The position numbers were made by a program, and so were the translations under genes. Positions 45,776-55,024 of a stretch of DNA of 64,000 nucleotides are shown one piece after another. The notes under the pieces were generated by a model. The model saw only the letters and a program-made list of their open reading frames with translations. It ran no database searches and had not been told where the DNA came from. Source of the DNA: Desulfobacterium sp. (GTDB lineage Bacteria > Desulfobacterota > Desulfobacteria > Desulfobacterales > Desulfobacteraceae). How positions within the stretch are numbered: position 1 is the first letter of the stretch; every line of letters begins with the position of its first letter. The DNA lies in the NCBI GenBank assembly GCA_030145245.1, contig JAQYWC010000067.1, positions 82,493 through 146,492 on the forward strand, in the 5' to 3' direction.

Positions 45776-46734
45776 GCAATCATTGCGGCCAGGGTGGCTG
45801 CGGTCATGGAAACAAGGGACGCCAGCACCATGAGCTCACAGGCCCGGGTGATGGTCTCCTGTTTAGGGTCGGTGTAACGTGTGCCGATGAAGGGCTTTTC
45901 CACCAGGGTGCCGTGGTAAAAATTGGGGCCTCCCAGCCGTACACCCAGGGCGCCGGCAAAGGCGGCTTCCGGATAGCCCGCATTGGGGCTCTTGTGGCGC
46001 CTGCCCTCGGCAAGGCCGGTCTTGAGGGCTGCCCGTCCCCGCTTGGGCGAAAGGATCGCCGCGGCAAGGGAGATCACAGGGACACTGAGCCGGGCCGGAA
46101 TAAAGTTGGCCACATCATCGATCCTGGCTGCGGCCCGCCCGAACAACAGGTAGCGTTCGTTTCTGTAGCCCACCATGGAGTCCATGGTGTTGACCATCTT
46201 GTAGGCAAGGGCCATGGGCACCCCGCCGATCAGGGCAAAGAACAGGGGGGATAGAAAACCGTCCACAAAATTCTCAGCCACGGTCTCAACGCTTGCCTTG
46301 ACAACACCTGCCTCGTCAAGGCGGTGGGTCTCCCGGCCCACGATCATGGCAACGGCCCGCTGGCCCGCCCCAAGCCCCTGGGTTTCAAGGGCGTCCCCCA
46401 CCTCTGTTGCGGCCTTTGCAAGGCTTTTGGTGGAAAAGCAGAAAAAGAGCAGCACCACCTGGACAACGTCCCCGAGAACAGGGTTGATAAAAAGCGCCAG
46501 CCACACACAGAAGAACGCAAGCATCCAGGTGGAAGCGATAAGGAACAGGGCAAATATCAGGCCTGAAACAAACACGTTTTTCACATGTCTTCGAAACAAG
46601 GTTTCCGACCGTTCAATGGCCTTTCCCATATAGACAATGGGATGGGGAAGGCTTCTGGGGTCTCCGATCAAAAGGTCCAGGGCAAGGGCAAGGGGAATGA
46701 TGTACCAGTTGAGATCAGCAAGCATTTGGATCAT
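45772..46734 (-). CDS. cbiB: Adenosylcobinamide-phosphate synthase (CbiB)
   Basis: 320 residues with four or five membrane helices. CbiB attaches (R)-1-amino-2-propanol phosphate to adenosylcobyrate. Typical segments are ALALDLLIGDPRSLPHPIVY then MGKAI, ETVAENFVDGFLSPLFFALI then GGVPMALAYKMVNTMDSMVG, and the end-region FAGALGVRLGGPNFYHG. The start overlaps cobD by four bases, so translation is coupled; CobD makes its aminopropanol-phosphate substrate. The stop codon is contributed by the short repeat. Confidence 0.96.
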   Translation of the reverse strand: MIQMLADLNWYIIPLALALDLLIGDPRSLPHPIVYMGKAIERSETLFRRHVKNVFVSGLIFALFLIASTWMLAFFCVWLALFINPVLGDVVQVVLLFFCFSTKSLAKAATEVGDALETQGLGAGQRAVAMIVGRETHRLDEAGVVKASVETVAENFVDGFLSPLFFALIGGVPMALAYKMVNTMDSMVGYRNERYLLFGRAAARIDDVANFIPARLSVPVISLAAAILSPKRGRAALKTGLAEGRRHKSPNAGYPEAAFAGALGVRLGGPNFYHGTLVEKPFIGTRYTDPKQETITRACELMVLASLVSMTAATLAAMIA

Positions 46735-47828
46735 CCTTTGAGCATGGTGAGATGTTTTTTAAGACCCAGGGCAAGTTGGGTGTTGATGGCCCCTGCTTTC
46801 AGGGAAAAGCGCACAAACTGACTGGAAAGACCGTCAAAATTGGTGCAGTCCCGGATCAGAATTTTCTCATCCCCCATGCGCCGGCAGAGGGCCGGAGCCT
46901 CAATGGAGGGTTCAAGCCCGGCCAGGAGGAAATAAGCGTGTGAGGGAAAAAGCCGGATACCGGGGCAGTCGGCAAGGCTCTGGGTGAACAGCGCTTTCTC
47001 GGTTGCAACGAACTCCCGGGTCTTAAGGGTAAACGCCTCGGTATCAGCCTTGTTGTCAAGGAGATGGATCACGGCGGCCTGGGCCAGGGCGTTCACCGAC
47101 CATGGCTGGTAATAGTGCATGAAACTGTCGATCACCTTGGGATCCGCGCACAGAAATCCCGTGCGCAACCCCGGGATCCTGAAGATCTTGGACATGGAGG
47201 AGAGAACCATGAGGTTGGGAAAGCCCGCCTCAGCCACAAGGCTGATCTCTTCGGCATTGTCCACAAAGGGAAGGTAGGACTCATCCACCACAAACCGGAC
47301 CTGGGGATACTCCCGGACAAGCCCGAGGATCGCCTCTTTTTCCACCATGGCACCGGTGGGATTGTTGGGGTTGCAGATCACCATGGTGTCAAACGAACCT
47401 GCGGCAAGCATCTGTGACACCCGGTCAAGGTCCGGGACAAACAGGTCGTCGGCACCTGACATGGCATAGTCATAATCCACACCGTGCATGATGCACCCGT
47501 CCCTGTAATCGGAATAGGTGGGTCCCAGGATCAGCATCTTTTGGGTCTTTAACGCCAAGGGAAGGGTGTAGAGAAACCAGGTGGTGCCGTTACCCGCCAT
47601 CACCCTGTCGGCATCCACATTGTAGCGCCTGGAAAAGGCGTTGACCATCTCCCGGGCATCGGCCTGGGGCAGGGAGCGTATTTTGCCCATGTTTTCAACC
47701 AGAAACGCCTCAAGCCCCGGGGGAGGCCCCAGGGGGTTCAAGTTGCTGCTCATGTCGATGATATCATCGATGGAACATCCGAGTCTTTCAGCCAGGGCGT
47801 TTACGTTGCCCCCATGACCTGTAATCAT
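46731..47828 (-). CDS. cobD: L-threonine-O-3-phosphate decarboxylase (CobD), PLP enzyme
   Basis: 365 residues, class I/II aminotransferase fold: HGGNVNALAERLG at the start, NLNPLGPPPGL, ICNPNNPTGAMVEK, the PLP-bearing lysine in SSMSKIFRIPGLRTGF and the arginine near VRFSLKAG. CobD makes (R)-1-amino-2-propanol O-2-phosphate for CbiB. Context (cobS upstream by 14 bases, cbiB overlapping downstream) separates it from histidinol-phosphate aminotransferase, which it resembles. Confidence 0.92.
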   Translation of the reverse strand: MITGHGGNVNALAERLGCSIDDIIDMSSNLNPLGPPPGLEAFLVENMGKIRSLPQADAREMVNAFSRRYNVDADRVMAGNGTTWFLYTLPLALKTQKMLILGPTYSDYRDGCIMHGVDYDYAMSGADDLFVPDLDRVSQMLAAGSFDTMVICNPNNPTGAMVEKEAILGLVREYPQVRFVVDESYLPFVDNAEEISLVAEAGFPNLMVLSSMSKIFRIPGLRTGFLCADPKVIDSFMHYYQPWSVNALAQAAVIHLLDNKADTEAFTLKTREFVATEKALFTQSLADCPGIRLFPSHAYFLLAGLEPSIEAPALCRRMGDEKILIRDCTNFDGLSSQFVRFSLKAGAINTQLALGLKKHLTMLKG

Positions 47829-47842
47829 AACCTAAATATCCT

Positions 47843-48604
47843 TTATAGTAGTGTTGCGCCTGCCGTGAGAAATAAAACAGCCTCGGTCACCTCGGTCATT
47901 GCGCCCAGCATGTCCCCGGTGATACAGCCCATCTTGATCTTGTAGAACCCAAGGAGCAGAAACACCGTAATCCCGAACACCAGGAGGAGCACCACCCCTT
48001 TGACGCCAAGGAGAAACGCGAGCACCACCAGCAGGATAAGGGAGGCGAAATCCTTCAGGGGCAAGGTTTTTTCAAAAAGATCGTGGCCGGTGCCCGTGTT
48101 TTTTCGGCCATAGTTCAAAAACCGTATGCCAAACAGCATGCCGGCCCTGGAAAGCGCCGGCACCAGAAAAAGAATCAAGAGGGTCGAAAACGGTGGGCAG
48201 GCGGTTTTCACGGCATAGATGCCCGCCACCTTTAAAGAGAGCATGCAGAAGATGGCCACAAGCCCCATCATCCCGGTCCGGGAGTCCTTCATGATCTCCA
48301 GGGCCCGCTCCCTTGAGCGGTGGCTGAAGAGCCCGTCTGCGGCATCCCCCAGACCGTCCAGGTGAAATGCCCCGGTCACGGCAACCAGAAATAGCACGTC
48401 CATGAGAGCCACCACCGGTGCTGTCCAGAACAGGGACGCCACCAAATCGAAAACAACCAGCAGGGCCCCCAGTATCATCCCCACCACGGGAAAGAACCGT
48501 ATCATGCCCGTGGCTGAAAACTCATTCCCCTTGCCTGCGGGTAGGATGGTGATGAACATGATGGCCGACCGTAAATCCCTGATAAATGCGCTAATCTGTG
48601 TCAA
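47843..48604 (-). CDS. cobS: Adenosylcobinamide-GDP ribazoletransferase (CobS)
   Basis: 253 residues from a TTG at 48604 that is preceded by GAGG at good spacing; an in-frame ATG at 48634 would add 10 residues and lengthen the overlap with the upstream gene to 44 bases. CobS joins alpha-ribazole(-phosphate) to adenosylcobinamide-GDP in the membrane. It has the metal-binding FHLDGLGDAADGLFSHRSRE followed by LEIMKDSRTGMMG, and about six membrane helices. No cobU or cobT is in the window. Confidence 0.93.
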   Translation of the reverse strand: MTQISAFIRDLRSAIMFITILPAGKGNEFSATGMIRFFPVVGMILGALLVVFDLVASLFWTAPVVALMDVLFLVAVTGAFHLDGLGDAADGLFSHRSRERALEIMKDSRTGMMGLVAIFCMLSLKVAGIYAVKTACPPFSTLLILFLVPALSRAGMLFGIRFLNYGRKNTGTGHDLFEKTLPLKDFASLILLVVLAFLLGVKGVVLLLVFGITVFLLLGFYKIKMGCITGDMLGAMTEVTEAVLFLTAGATLL

Positions 48605-50066
48605 TTGTAGCCTCTTCGATGCGTTTAATGCCATTCTGATTCAGGACCAGCCGGAAGCGTTTGTACCGCACCCGCCTGTTCTCAGAGTACTTCATGATCA
48701 TGTTGATATGATAAACCCGGTTTCCGTAGATCTTCTGGCAGCTCTTGTCGTCGCACACATAGATGGGCGTCTTGGGATTGTCCATCTTGCTCAGAAATCG
48801 GCTCACATTGAGCCGCATGATGTCCACAATGCTGTTGGCCGGGTAGTCGTGGTAGATGGATTTCAACGGCCGGTTGAAGAGCTTGACCTGTTTCCGGTAG
48901 AGGATGATCTTCTCTCCCACCCAGTCATTCTCGATCTCCGTGATGTGATCCTTGGCCCGGAGCTTCACGATGGTCTCGGGAATCTTGTCGGACTTTAGAA
49001 AAGTGAAGCTCTCCTTGCACCACCCAAGCTTCTCCTTGGCATTGTAATAGACGTTTCGCTTGTGGTCGAACAGCCGGGCCCTAAGCTTGGTGCCAAGGTA
49101 GGCACGGATGAACTCCTTGAACCGGTCCTTGAACATGTAGCTGACCACCAGCACCACAAACAGGGGCATGGATACCGTGGAGTAGGTAATCTGGGCAAAA
49201 AAGGCGGCGGCCGTGGCAAACATCATGGCAATGCCGGCGGCCAGGGCAAAGGTGATCTGCTCCAGGAACTCCCCCTCATGCTTGAACCGGGTGTGGAGGA
49301 ACAATACATTCCCCATGAACTTTTTCAGTACGCTGGACCGGAAGAGAAACTCCTCGTTGGTGGAGTCCGCGCAGGGGATGGACGGGTAGTCGTTCTCCTC
49401 CCGGTAGTCCAATTCATGGCGGATAAGGGCCAGCAGCCTTGCGGAGTCCCTGTCCCTGTCCGGAACATCCAGGGTGTTCAGCACCTGGATCAACTCATAG
49501 GTGTAGTACTCGATGAGAAGGCTCAGGTACTCGTCGCTAAAGAGATATACGGAAAAGATGCCCTCGTTCAATGAGGGGACATTGAGCAGGGATCTCAAGC
49601 TTCTGAACCCTTTGGTGGTGGCCTCGATACCGGTAAGATACTTCTCGATCAGATCCTTGACATCCAGACAGTGCTCTTTCTGGGAAACAAACCTGACATG
49701 GTCCCGGATGGCACTCTTGAAGATGCAGCAGAACATCTTTAGCTGGTACTCATAGTTGGCAAAGGTTTTATCATCCCCATGGGCAAGGAGGCCTTCGATG
49801 CCCTTTCTCACCTTTTTCAGTGGGGAGTCCTTGCCGTTGACCATGTTCTGGAGAAGCACCACCGGTGTCTTGAGTCTCACATAGACCTGGGTGTTGCTGT
49901 AGAAATCGGCCCGGGTATAGGTATAACGGTTGATACCAAGATTGTTGGGAAAGAACAGGTAGGTCTCGACATCATACACCTTTGCCGTCTCTTCCCCTGC
50001 AAACTGGTATCCCAGCTTGATCTCAAACTGGTTTCTATCATGGATCTGGATGGTCTCTTCAATCAC
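48591..50066 (-). CDS. Unknown 491-residue membrane protein in the cobamide operon
   Basis: I do not recognise this family. The N-terminal half is soluble, with beta-rich sequence (EIKLGYQFAGEETAKVYDVE) then helices. Two adjacent membrane helices lie at about 271-292 and 297-313 with almost no external loop, followed by a basic, cytoplasmic C-terminal region of about 175 residues with two cysteines (CDDKSCQ). It is thus mostly cytoplasmic with a hairpin membrane anchor. It overlaps cobS by 14 bases and follows the radical SAM gene by 57, so it belongs to that operon. A role in cobamide handling is only guilt by association. Confidence 0.85.
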   Translation of the reverse strand: MIEETIQIHDRNQFEIKLGYQFAGEETAKVYDVETYLFFPNNLGINRYTYTRADFYSNTQVYVRLKTPVVLLQNMVNGKDSPLKKVRKGIEGLLAHGDDKTFANYEYQLKMFCCIFKSAIRDHVRFVSQKEHCLDVKDLIEKYLTGIEATTKGFRSLRSLLNVPSLNEGIFSVYLFSDEYLSLLIEYYTYELIQVLNTLDVPDRDRDSARLLALIRHELDYREENDYPSIPCADSTNEEFLFRSSVLKKFMGNVLFLHTRFKHEGEFLEQITFALAAGIAMMFATAAAFFAQITYSTVSMPLFVVLVVSYMFKDRFKEFIRAYLGTKLRARLFDHKRNVYYNAKEKLGWCKESFTFLKSDKIPETIVKLRAKDHITEIENDWVGEKIILYRKQVKLFNRPLKSIYHDYPANSIVDIMRLNVSRFLSKMDNPKTPIYVCDDKSCQKIYGNRVYHINMIMKYSENRRVRYKRFRLVLNQNGIKRIEEATIDTD

Positions 50067-50123
50067 GGTTGCGCCTGTCCCTGTTGCCGGCTGCCTGCCA
50101 AAACCCCGGCGGATGTTTCACTC

Positions 50124-51074
50124 TTAACTGTTGGCAAATTTATTCCGGGCCTGGTAAAAGAGCCCCCTTTCCTGGCGCACGGACTCTATCTTGCCGGCCT
50201 CTTCCAGGGCGCCCAGGTACTTGTTGATCTCATTGGCATGGGAACCGAGAATGGTTGCAAGATCCTCCAGAGTACACGGTCTTCTGATCACGGTCTCAAG
50301 GATGGCGGACTCCATATCGTTCCTATAGGAATCGATCCCCTTTCGTTTGGGGGCTGCGGCAATCACCTCCACGGGAACGGGCTTGAAGAAATCGGCTATC
50401 TGTTCGAGCTCACCCTGTGTGGCGGCATGGATGCTGGAGACCACCCCGGGACGATCCAGGGTGTTGAGCTGAACCACGTCGGGATTGATGCGCTCCACAG
50501 CCGCCTTCAGAGCGATAAGCTCTTCAAGGGTGTCGTTACACCCGGGCAGGATAAAGATCTCCAGGGCAAATTTCCCCTGGAACTCAGCCCTGAAAGCCGC
50601 AAGCCCGTCAATGTAAGCCTTTGGGTCGATGGATCCGTGGGGCCGGTTGATGGTTCCCAGGGCCGCAGCAGATGCCCCATCTAAAGAGGGCATGACAAGA
50701 TCCGCCCCAAGAAGCGCTTTTCTCACCTCCGGGTCTCCCAGGAGGGTGCCGTTGGTCAAAACAGCAATGGATATATGGGGTTTTCGTTCCCGGATGAAAT
50801 CAAGAACCTCCCCCATCCGGGAGTTGAGGCAGGGCTCGCCCGAGCCTGCAAAGGTTATGTAATCCGGATCCGGGTGATTCAGGAAATAATCCTCGAGTTC
50901 TTTCAGCACATCATCGACCGGAACATACTCCCGCCGCTCAACGGTGAGGTCGGTTGTCTCGCCGCACTCACAATATATGCAGTCAAGGGAGCAGATCTTA
51001 TGGGTAACCAGGTCCACCCCCAGGGAGATGCCCAGGCGTCGGGAGGGCACAGGACCGAAAAGATAGTTATACAT
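50124..51074 (-). CDS. Radical SAM protein, COG0731-like, with C-terminal winged helix
   Basis: 316 residues. The radical-SAM motif CSLDCIYCECG (about 28-38) comes early after FGPVPSRRLGISLGVDLV, a start typical of a COG0731 (wyosine-synthase-like) subgroup. TFAGSGEPCLNS and VLTNGTLL are SAM-barrel segments. From about 235 a winged-helix-like region follows (ETVIRRPCTLEDLATILGSH). The substrate is unknown, and tRNA modification as in true TYW1 is not implied. AAGG precedes the ATG. It is the first gene of the minus-strand operon leading to the cobamide genes. Confidence 0.88.
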   Translation of the reverse strand: MYNYLFGPVPSRRLGISLGVDLVTHKICSLDCIYCECGETTDLTVERREYVPVDDVLKELEDYFLNHPDPDYITFAGSGEPCLNSRMGEVLDFIRERKPHISIAVLTNGTLLGDPEVRKALLGADLVMPSLDGASAAALGTINRPHGSIDPKAYIDGLAAFRAEFQGKFALEIFILPGCNDTLEELIALKAAVERINPDVVQLNTLDRPGVVSSIHAATQGELEQIADFFKPVPVEVIAAAPKRKGIDSYRNDMESAILETVIRRPCTLEDLATILGSHANEINKYLGALEEAGKIESVRQERGLFYQARNKFANS

Positions 51075-51467
51075 CTTAGCACCTTACAAAAAGATTAACA
51101 TTGCTTTCACTAAAACATTCACCAGGGCGAATTTTTAGCAAACCATTAAATAACACACTTTGAATAATGTTTTAACAGTTTATCTGTAAAACCTAGGGCT
51201 TTAAAGAACCTCCTGCCCCATCCGGTCCCTGGCCATTGTCTTCTGCCCAAGGGAGAACGGATCATAAGCTGAGATGCCATTGTCTGTGGGTTTTTCCTTG
51301 ACAATCCCCTGTCACCATTTCATATTAGAAAACAACCCAATCCCCATTACAAGACCACCTAACCTGGACAAGCCAGAACAAAAAAGTTTCCTGATTCTCT
51401 TGTCCAAAGAACACGAACATCAAAGCTAATAACCAACCTTCAAACCCTAACTTTGAACGGGGGTATC
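51075..51467. other. Divergent intergenic region before the Slam-like gene
   Basis: 393 bases, AT-rich, between the cobamide operon (minus) and the Slam-like gene (plus). It contains copy C of the short repeat (51360-51379). I searched for a cobalamin riboswitch ahead of the operon and saw neither its B12 box nor the expected core. No convincing gene or sigma-70 pair stands out. Confidence 0.5.
51360..51379 (+). repeat. Dispersed short repeat, copy C
   Basis: TAACCTGGACAAGCCAGAAC on the plus strand, identical over 20 bases to copy B. It lies about 88 bases ahead of the Slam-like start codon and in the same orientation as that gene; a six-A run follows it. Confidence 0.75.
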
Positions 51468-52793
51468 GTGAACAAAATAGCACCCATGGTACTACTCTTC
51501 GGCCTGGTGTTCGGTTCGGCCCCGGCACTGGCAGTGGCAACCGGTCATGACAACCACTTTGCCAGGGGAACCCTCCTTTTTAACGCCAAGGATTTCAACA
51601 ACGCCTATGACGAACTGTTCAAGGCGTTTGTGCAGGACCCCGGCAATCCCGACATCAACTTCCACCTTGGCCGGGCCGCCTTTGAAACAGGCAACTATGA
51701 GATGGCGCTCATGGCCTTCGAACGGGTGCTCATGGCGGACCCGGAAGCGATCCGCATCAAGCTTGAGATGGGCAGAACCTTTGCCAGGCTGGGCAACCGG
51801 GCCCATGCCAGGCGATACTTCAATGAGGTGCTGGCAACCAATCCGCCTTTGATGGTCAGACAGAACATCAATGCCTTTCTTCAAACCCTCACGGCCCAGG
51901 AGAAGAAGCATTTTTTCAACGGTTTCCTGGCCCTTGGCTGCGACTGGGACGACAATGTCCGGGTGGCCCCGGCAAGCGACATCATCAACACAGCCCTTGG
52001 CGACATCCGGCTCACGGGCGATTCAGCATCCCCCCAGGAGGATTTCATCCTCAACGCCACGGCCGTGCTCAAGCACACCTTCCGGTTCCGGGACAAGGGC
52101 CTTTCATGGCGGAGCACCGGCACCGCCTTTCATGGGGCCTACAAAGATGAAACAGATCTGAACACCCTCTTTCTTGGTATCAGCACAGGACCGAATCTTA
52201 CCCTTGGCAGGTTTTCGGCAGGCATCCACGGCCTTTTCAACCACCTGGATCTGGACGATAGCCGGTACCAGCGATCCGTTGGAGGGGAAGCCGTGGCCGG
52301 ATTCGTTGCCACCCCTTCCCTCCTGGTGAACGCCCGGTGCAGGTATGAGAAAAAAACCTTTTTCAAGGATTCTGAAAGGGACGCAAAAACAGGGTCCATT
52401 GAGCTGATGGCAGCCTTTATTTCCGGTGCCACCTGGTACAACGCCTCCATGGCCATGGAGATTGAAAACGCCGAAGACGATACATACACCTATGACCGTT
52501 ACAAGGGAAAATTCTCGGTGGAACACAGGTTTTCCTACGGCATCTCAGTTTTTGCAAACTATGAATTTCAACAAACCTGGTACGAGGATCCCTATGAGAT
52601 GTTCAACCAAAAGCGCGACGACACCATCCACTACCTGGGAGGCGGCATAAGAAAAGAGCTGTGGGACTCTCCGGGCAAAAACGCCAGGCTCTTTATCCAG
52701 CTCAGTTACCGCTACACAAACGCAAACTCAAGCCTGGACCTTTATGAATACGAAAAGAACGTTGCCTACTCGCTGTTGGGATATGAATTCTGA
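51468..52793 (+). CDS. TPR-plus-beta-barrel outer-membrane protein, Slam (type XI secretion)-like
   Basis: 441 residues from GTG at 51468, preceded by GGGGG. A signal peptide (VNKIAPMVLLFGLVFGSAPA, then LA) is followed by tetratricopeptide-like repeats (about 35-130: DFNNAYDELFKAFVQDPGNP, NYEMALMAFERVLMADPEAI). The remainder (about 150-441) is a series of amphipathic strands ending in a terminal Phe (LLGYEF), as outer-membrane barrels do. TPR domain plus about 14-strand barrel is the layout of Slam/DUF560 proteins, which export TbpB-type cargo. The next gene encodes a protein with a TbpB-like C-terminus, which strengthens the call. Family membership is judged by eye. Confidence 0.72.
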   Translation: MNKIAPMVLLFGLVFGSAPALAVATGHDNHFARGTLLFNAKDFNNAYDELFKAFVQDPGNPDINFHLGRAAFETGNYEMALMAFERVLMADPEAIRIKLEMGRTFARLGNRAHARRYFNEVLATNPPLMVRQNINAFLQTLTAQEKKHFFNGFLALGCDWDDNVRVAPASDIINTALGDIRLTGDSASPQEDFILNATAVLKHTFRFRDKGLSWRSTGTAFHGAYKDETDLNTLFLGISTGPNLTLGRFSAGIHGLFNHLDLDDSRYQRSVGGEAVAGFVATPSLLVNARCRYEKKTFFKDSERDAKTGSIELMAAFISGATWYNASMAMEIENAEDDTYTYDRYKGKFSVEHRFSYGISVFANYEFQQTWYEDPYEMFNQKRDDTIHYLGGGIRKELWDSPGKNARLFIQLSYRYTNANSSLDLYEYEKNVAYSLLGYEF

Positions 52794-52840
52794 CACCGGG
52801 AATGCTAACAACGGAAACTTAAATAGGAAAAGGGGGTCAC

Positions 52841-54979
52841 ATGGGACGGAAACGAGCAAAGTTCAGGATCGCTCTTTTTGTCGCGCTCCTTATCATACCG
52901 ATGATGCCCCTTGCCCCGGCCAGGGCAATTGAAACCGTGGGGACGGTGGTGGCTGTCCGGGGAGAGGCCTTTGCCGTGAACCAGCAGGAGGAGTCAAGGC
53001 GGCTTGCGCTTAAATCCCCCATCCATCTGATGGACACCTTAAAAACCAGACAGGGACGGATCCAGCTCATGTTCCAGGACACCACCCTGATCACCCTGGG
53101 CCGGAACAGCGAAATGGTGATCAAGGAGTTTCTCTGGCGGCCCGACCAGGAGTACGGCGTCATGACCACCCGGGTGAAGGAGGGAACGTTCCGGATCATG
53201 GGCGGTGCCATCACCCGGACAGCACCCCAGAACGTTAAGACAGAGACCCCGTCCGCAACCATTGGCATCCGGGGCTCCATGTATGCCGGCAAGGTTAAGG
53301 ACGATACCCTGACGATCGTATTCCAGGGCGGTCGCGGCATTTACGTGATGAACAGCCAGGGCATTGTCGACATCACACGCCCAGGGTTTGGAACCAGGAT
53401 CAAGGGAGCCGGCCAGGCGCCGTCAGCCCCCAAACAGTTTACAGGGGAGGATCTGGACGAAATCGAAGGTGCCCTTGAAATGGATGGTGACAAGGAAAGT
53501 GAAACCGATGGGACCGTTGATTCTCAGGAGTCCAAAGAGGAGGAGCCGGGACCGGCCGTCGGCGAAGAGGCCAGCACAACAGTGACCGTTGCAGAAGATG
53601 TGACGGCAGCCGTCTCGGACAACAGTCAAAAAACAACGGCATCGGATATTGAGCCGCCCCCTGAAGATCCCACGCCCCCCGCCCTGGTTGCGCTGCTGGA
53701 CACCCTGGGCTTTTCAGGAGACCTTTCAACCTCAATCCCCGGCAGCGGCGTTTATGTCTACAAGGGCGTTGTTGAAGACGATGACCCGGAAGAGAACGGC
53801 GGGCTCATGAAAGGCCTTGTCAACTGGCACAACAGACGATTTCTCATGGGCGCGGAAGATTCGGACAAAGAGGCTTCCGGGCTTGCCTTTATCTTTGGAG
53901 AAGTGACCCCCACGGGAGAGATGACCAACGTCAACCTCATCGGATCGGACTTTGACGACCCCATCGGCCGGGTCACAGCCTTTAAAGGCTCTTCCACCTT
54001 TGGACACTTTTATGGTGCAACCCAGGAGGCCCTGGGCCTTACAATGTCGGGGATTGATCTGGATATCCAGGACCAATCCATTGTTGAGGAATGGTCGGGC
54101 ATCGGTGCTGCCACATTTGAACACACGGTCCCCTTTGATGATACCGGCACCGTCACCTACGCCGGTTTCTTTTTCGGCCTTGGCGAGGACATGGCAGGCC
54201 CGGATAAGAACAAGCACCTTTTTTCCAATACGGATCCAAGCGAGTTCACCATGACCATCAACTACGACGACGGCACGGTGAGCGGTTTTCTCTCTGGCAC
54301 CGACGTCCATCATCCAGGCAATGCGATCACCGGTCTTCAGATCGGCGGAAGCGACAAGAGTTCTTCGGCGGTGATCACTGACAAGGACATGATCGCAGTT
54401 CTGACAGGCACCGATGTGATCACAACGACCACGGGAACCACAGGCTTGAAGGCGTACGGCAACTTCATGGTATCGGCCAGGGAGGAGATGCTGTCAGCCT
54501 ACTCCACCTGGGGCTATTGGGAGATCGCCTACAAGGAGCCGGGCACGGGCAGGGATTACCATCTGCACATCCCCGGCGCCATGTGGCTGGCAGGGAAGAG
54601 AACCCCGGCAAGCGGGGTTGCAGGCCTCATCTCCACTGATTTTTCAGGCACCTATACAGGGGGAGCCCGTGGCATCGGAATCGACGCGACCGGCATGGTG
54701 CAGGAGCTTGCCAACGGTAAGACAAATCTTTTCATCGATTTTGCCCCCCAGAGCACAGCCCCGGTATCCGGCACCCTCAGCTTTGATCAGGTCACACTCA
54801 ACGTCATGGGCACCACGGGCGCCGTTACAAACACAGGGTTTAACGCCACCATTGACGGCGCTGCCGCAAGCCGTGTCAACGGTGCCTTTTACGGCCCGTC
54901 CGCTGAAGGGACAGGCGGCAATTTCAATGCAGACATGGGAGAGATGAAGTACCACGGCATCTTTGCCGGAGACAGATAG
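52841..54979 (+). CDS. Secreted FecR-domain protein with TbpB-like C-terminal barrel (candidate Slam cargo)
   Basis: 712 residues. A Sec signal peptide without lipobox (FVALLIIPMMPLAPARA) leads to a FecR domain (about 35-185: LALKSPIHLMDTLKTRQGRI, TRVKEGTFRIMGGA, TETPSATIGIRGS). A Glu/Asp/Pro-rich linker (200-280) follows, then a beta-rich region of about 430 residues with many Gly/Thr. It ends with VNGAFYGPSAEGTGGNF, closely matching the TbpB-type barrel motif GxFYGPxAxExGGxF. AAAAGGGGG lies before the ATG, 47 bases after the Slam-like gene. I infer export to the surface or medium by that protein. The ligand of the FecR part is unknown; FecR modules are often found beside CHASE2 cyclases, as here. 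Confidence 0.8.
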   Translation: MGRKRAKFRIALFVALLIIPMMPLAPARAIETVGTVVAVRGEAFAVNQQEESRRLALKSPIHLMDTLKTRQGRIQLMFQDTTLITLGRNSEMVIKEFLWRPDQEYGVMTTRVKEGTFRIMGGAITRTAPQNVKTETPSATIGIRGSMYAGKVKDDTLTIVFQGGRGIYVMNSQGIVDITRPGFGTRIKGAGQAPSAPKQFTGEDLDEIEGALEMDGDKESETDGTVDSQESKEEEPGPAVGEEASTTVTVAEDVTAAVSDNSQKTTASDIEPPPEDPTPPALVALLDTLGFSGDLSTSIPGSGVYVYKGVVEDDDPEENGGLMKGLVNWHNRRFLMGAEDSDKEASGLAFIFGEVTPTGEMTNVNLIGSDFDDPIGRVTAFKGSSTFGHFYGATQEALGLTMSGIDLDIQDQSIVEEWSGIGAATFEHTVPFDDTGTVTYAGFFFGLGEDMAGPDKNKHLFSNTDPSEFTMTINYDDGTVSGFLSGTDVHHPGNAITGLQIGGSDKSSSAVITDKDMIAVLTGTDVITTTTGTTGLKAYGNFMVSAREEMLSAYSTWGYWEIAYKEPGTGRDYHLHIPGAMWLAGKRTPASGVAGLISTDFSGTYTGGARGIGIDATGMVQELANGKTNLFIDFAPQSTAPVSGTLSFDQVTLNVMGTTGAVTNTGFNATIDGAAASRVNGAFYGPSAEGTGGNFNADMGEMKYHGIFAGDR

Positions 54980-54982
54980 ACA

Positions 54983-55012
54983 GGGGCGCGGCCGACACCG
55001 GGCCATCGCCCC
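54983..55012. terminator. GC-rich hairpin between convergent FecR-protein and HAD genes
   Basis: GGGGCG (54983-54988) pairs with CGCCCC (55007-55012), with an inner GGCC/GGCC. It follows the FecR-protein stop by 4 bases and precedes the 3' end of the convergent HAD gene; on the plus strand TTAAAG follows. A bidirectional terminator role is plausible, though U-tracts are poor. Confidence 0.35.
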
Positions 55013-55024
55013 TTAAAGAAAGGT

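Noticed and set aside
51075..51467. Cobalamin riboswitch upstream of the cobamide operon
   Set aside because: No B12 box or core fold could be found; the region is simply AT-rich with a short repeat.
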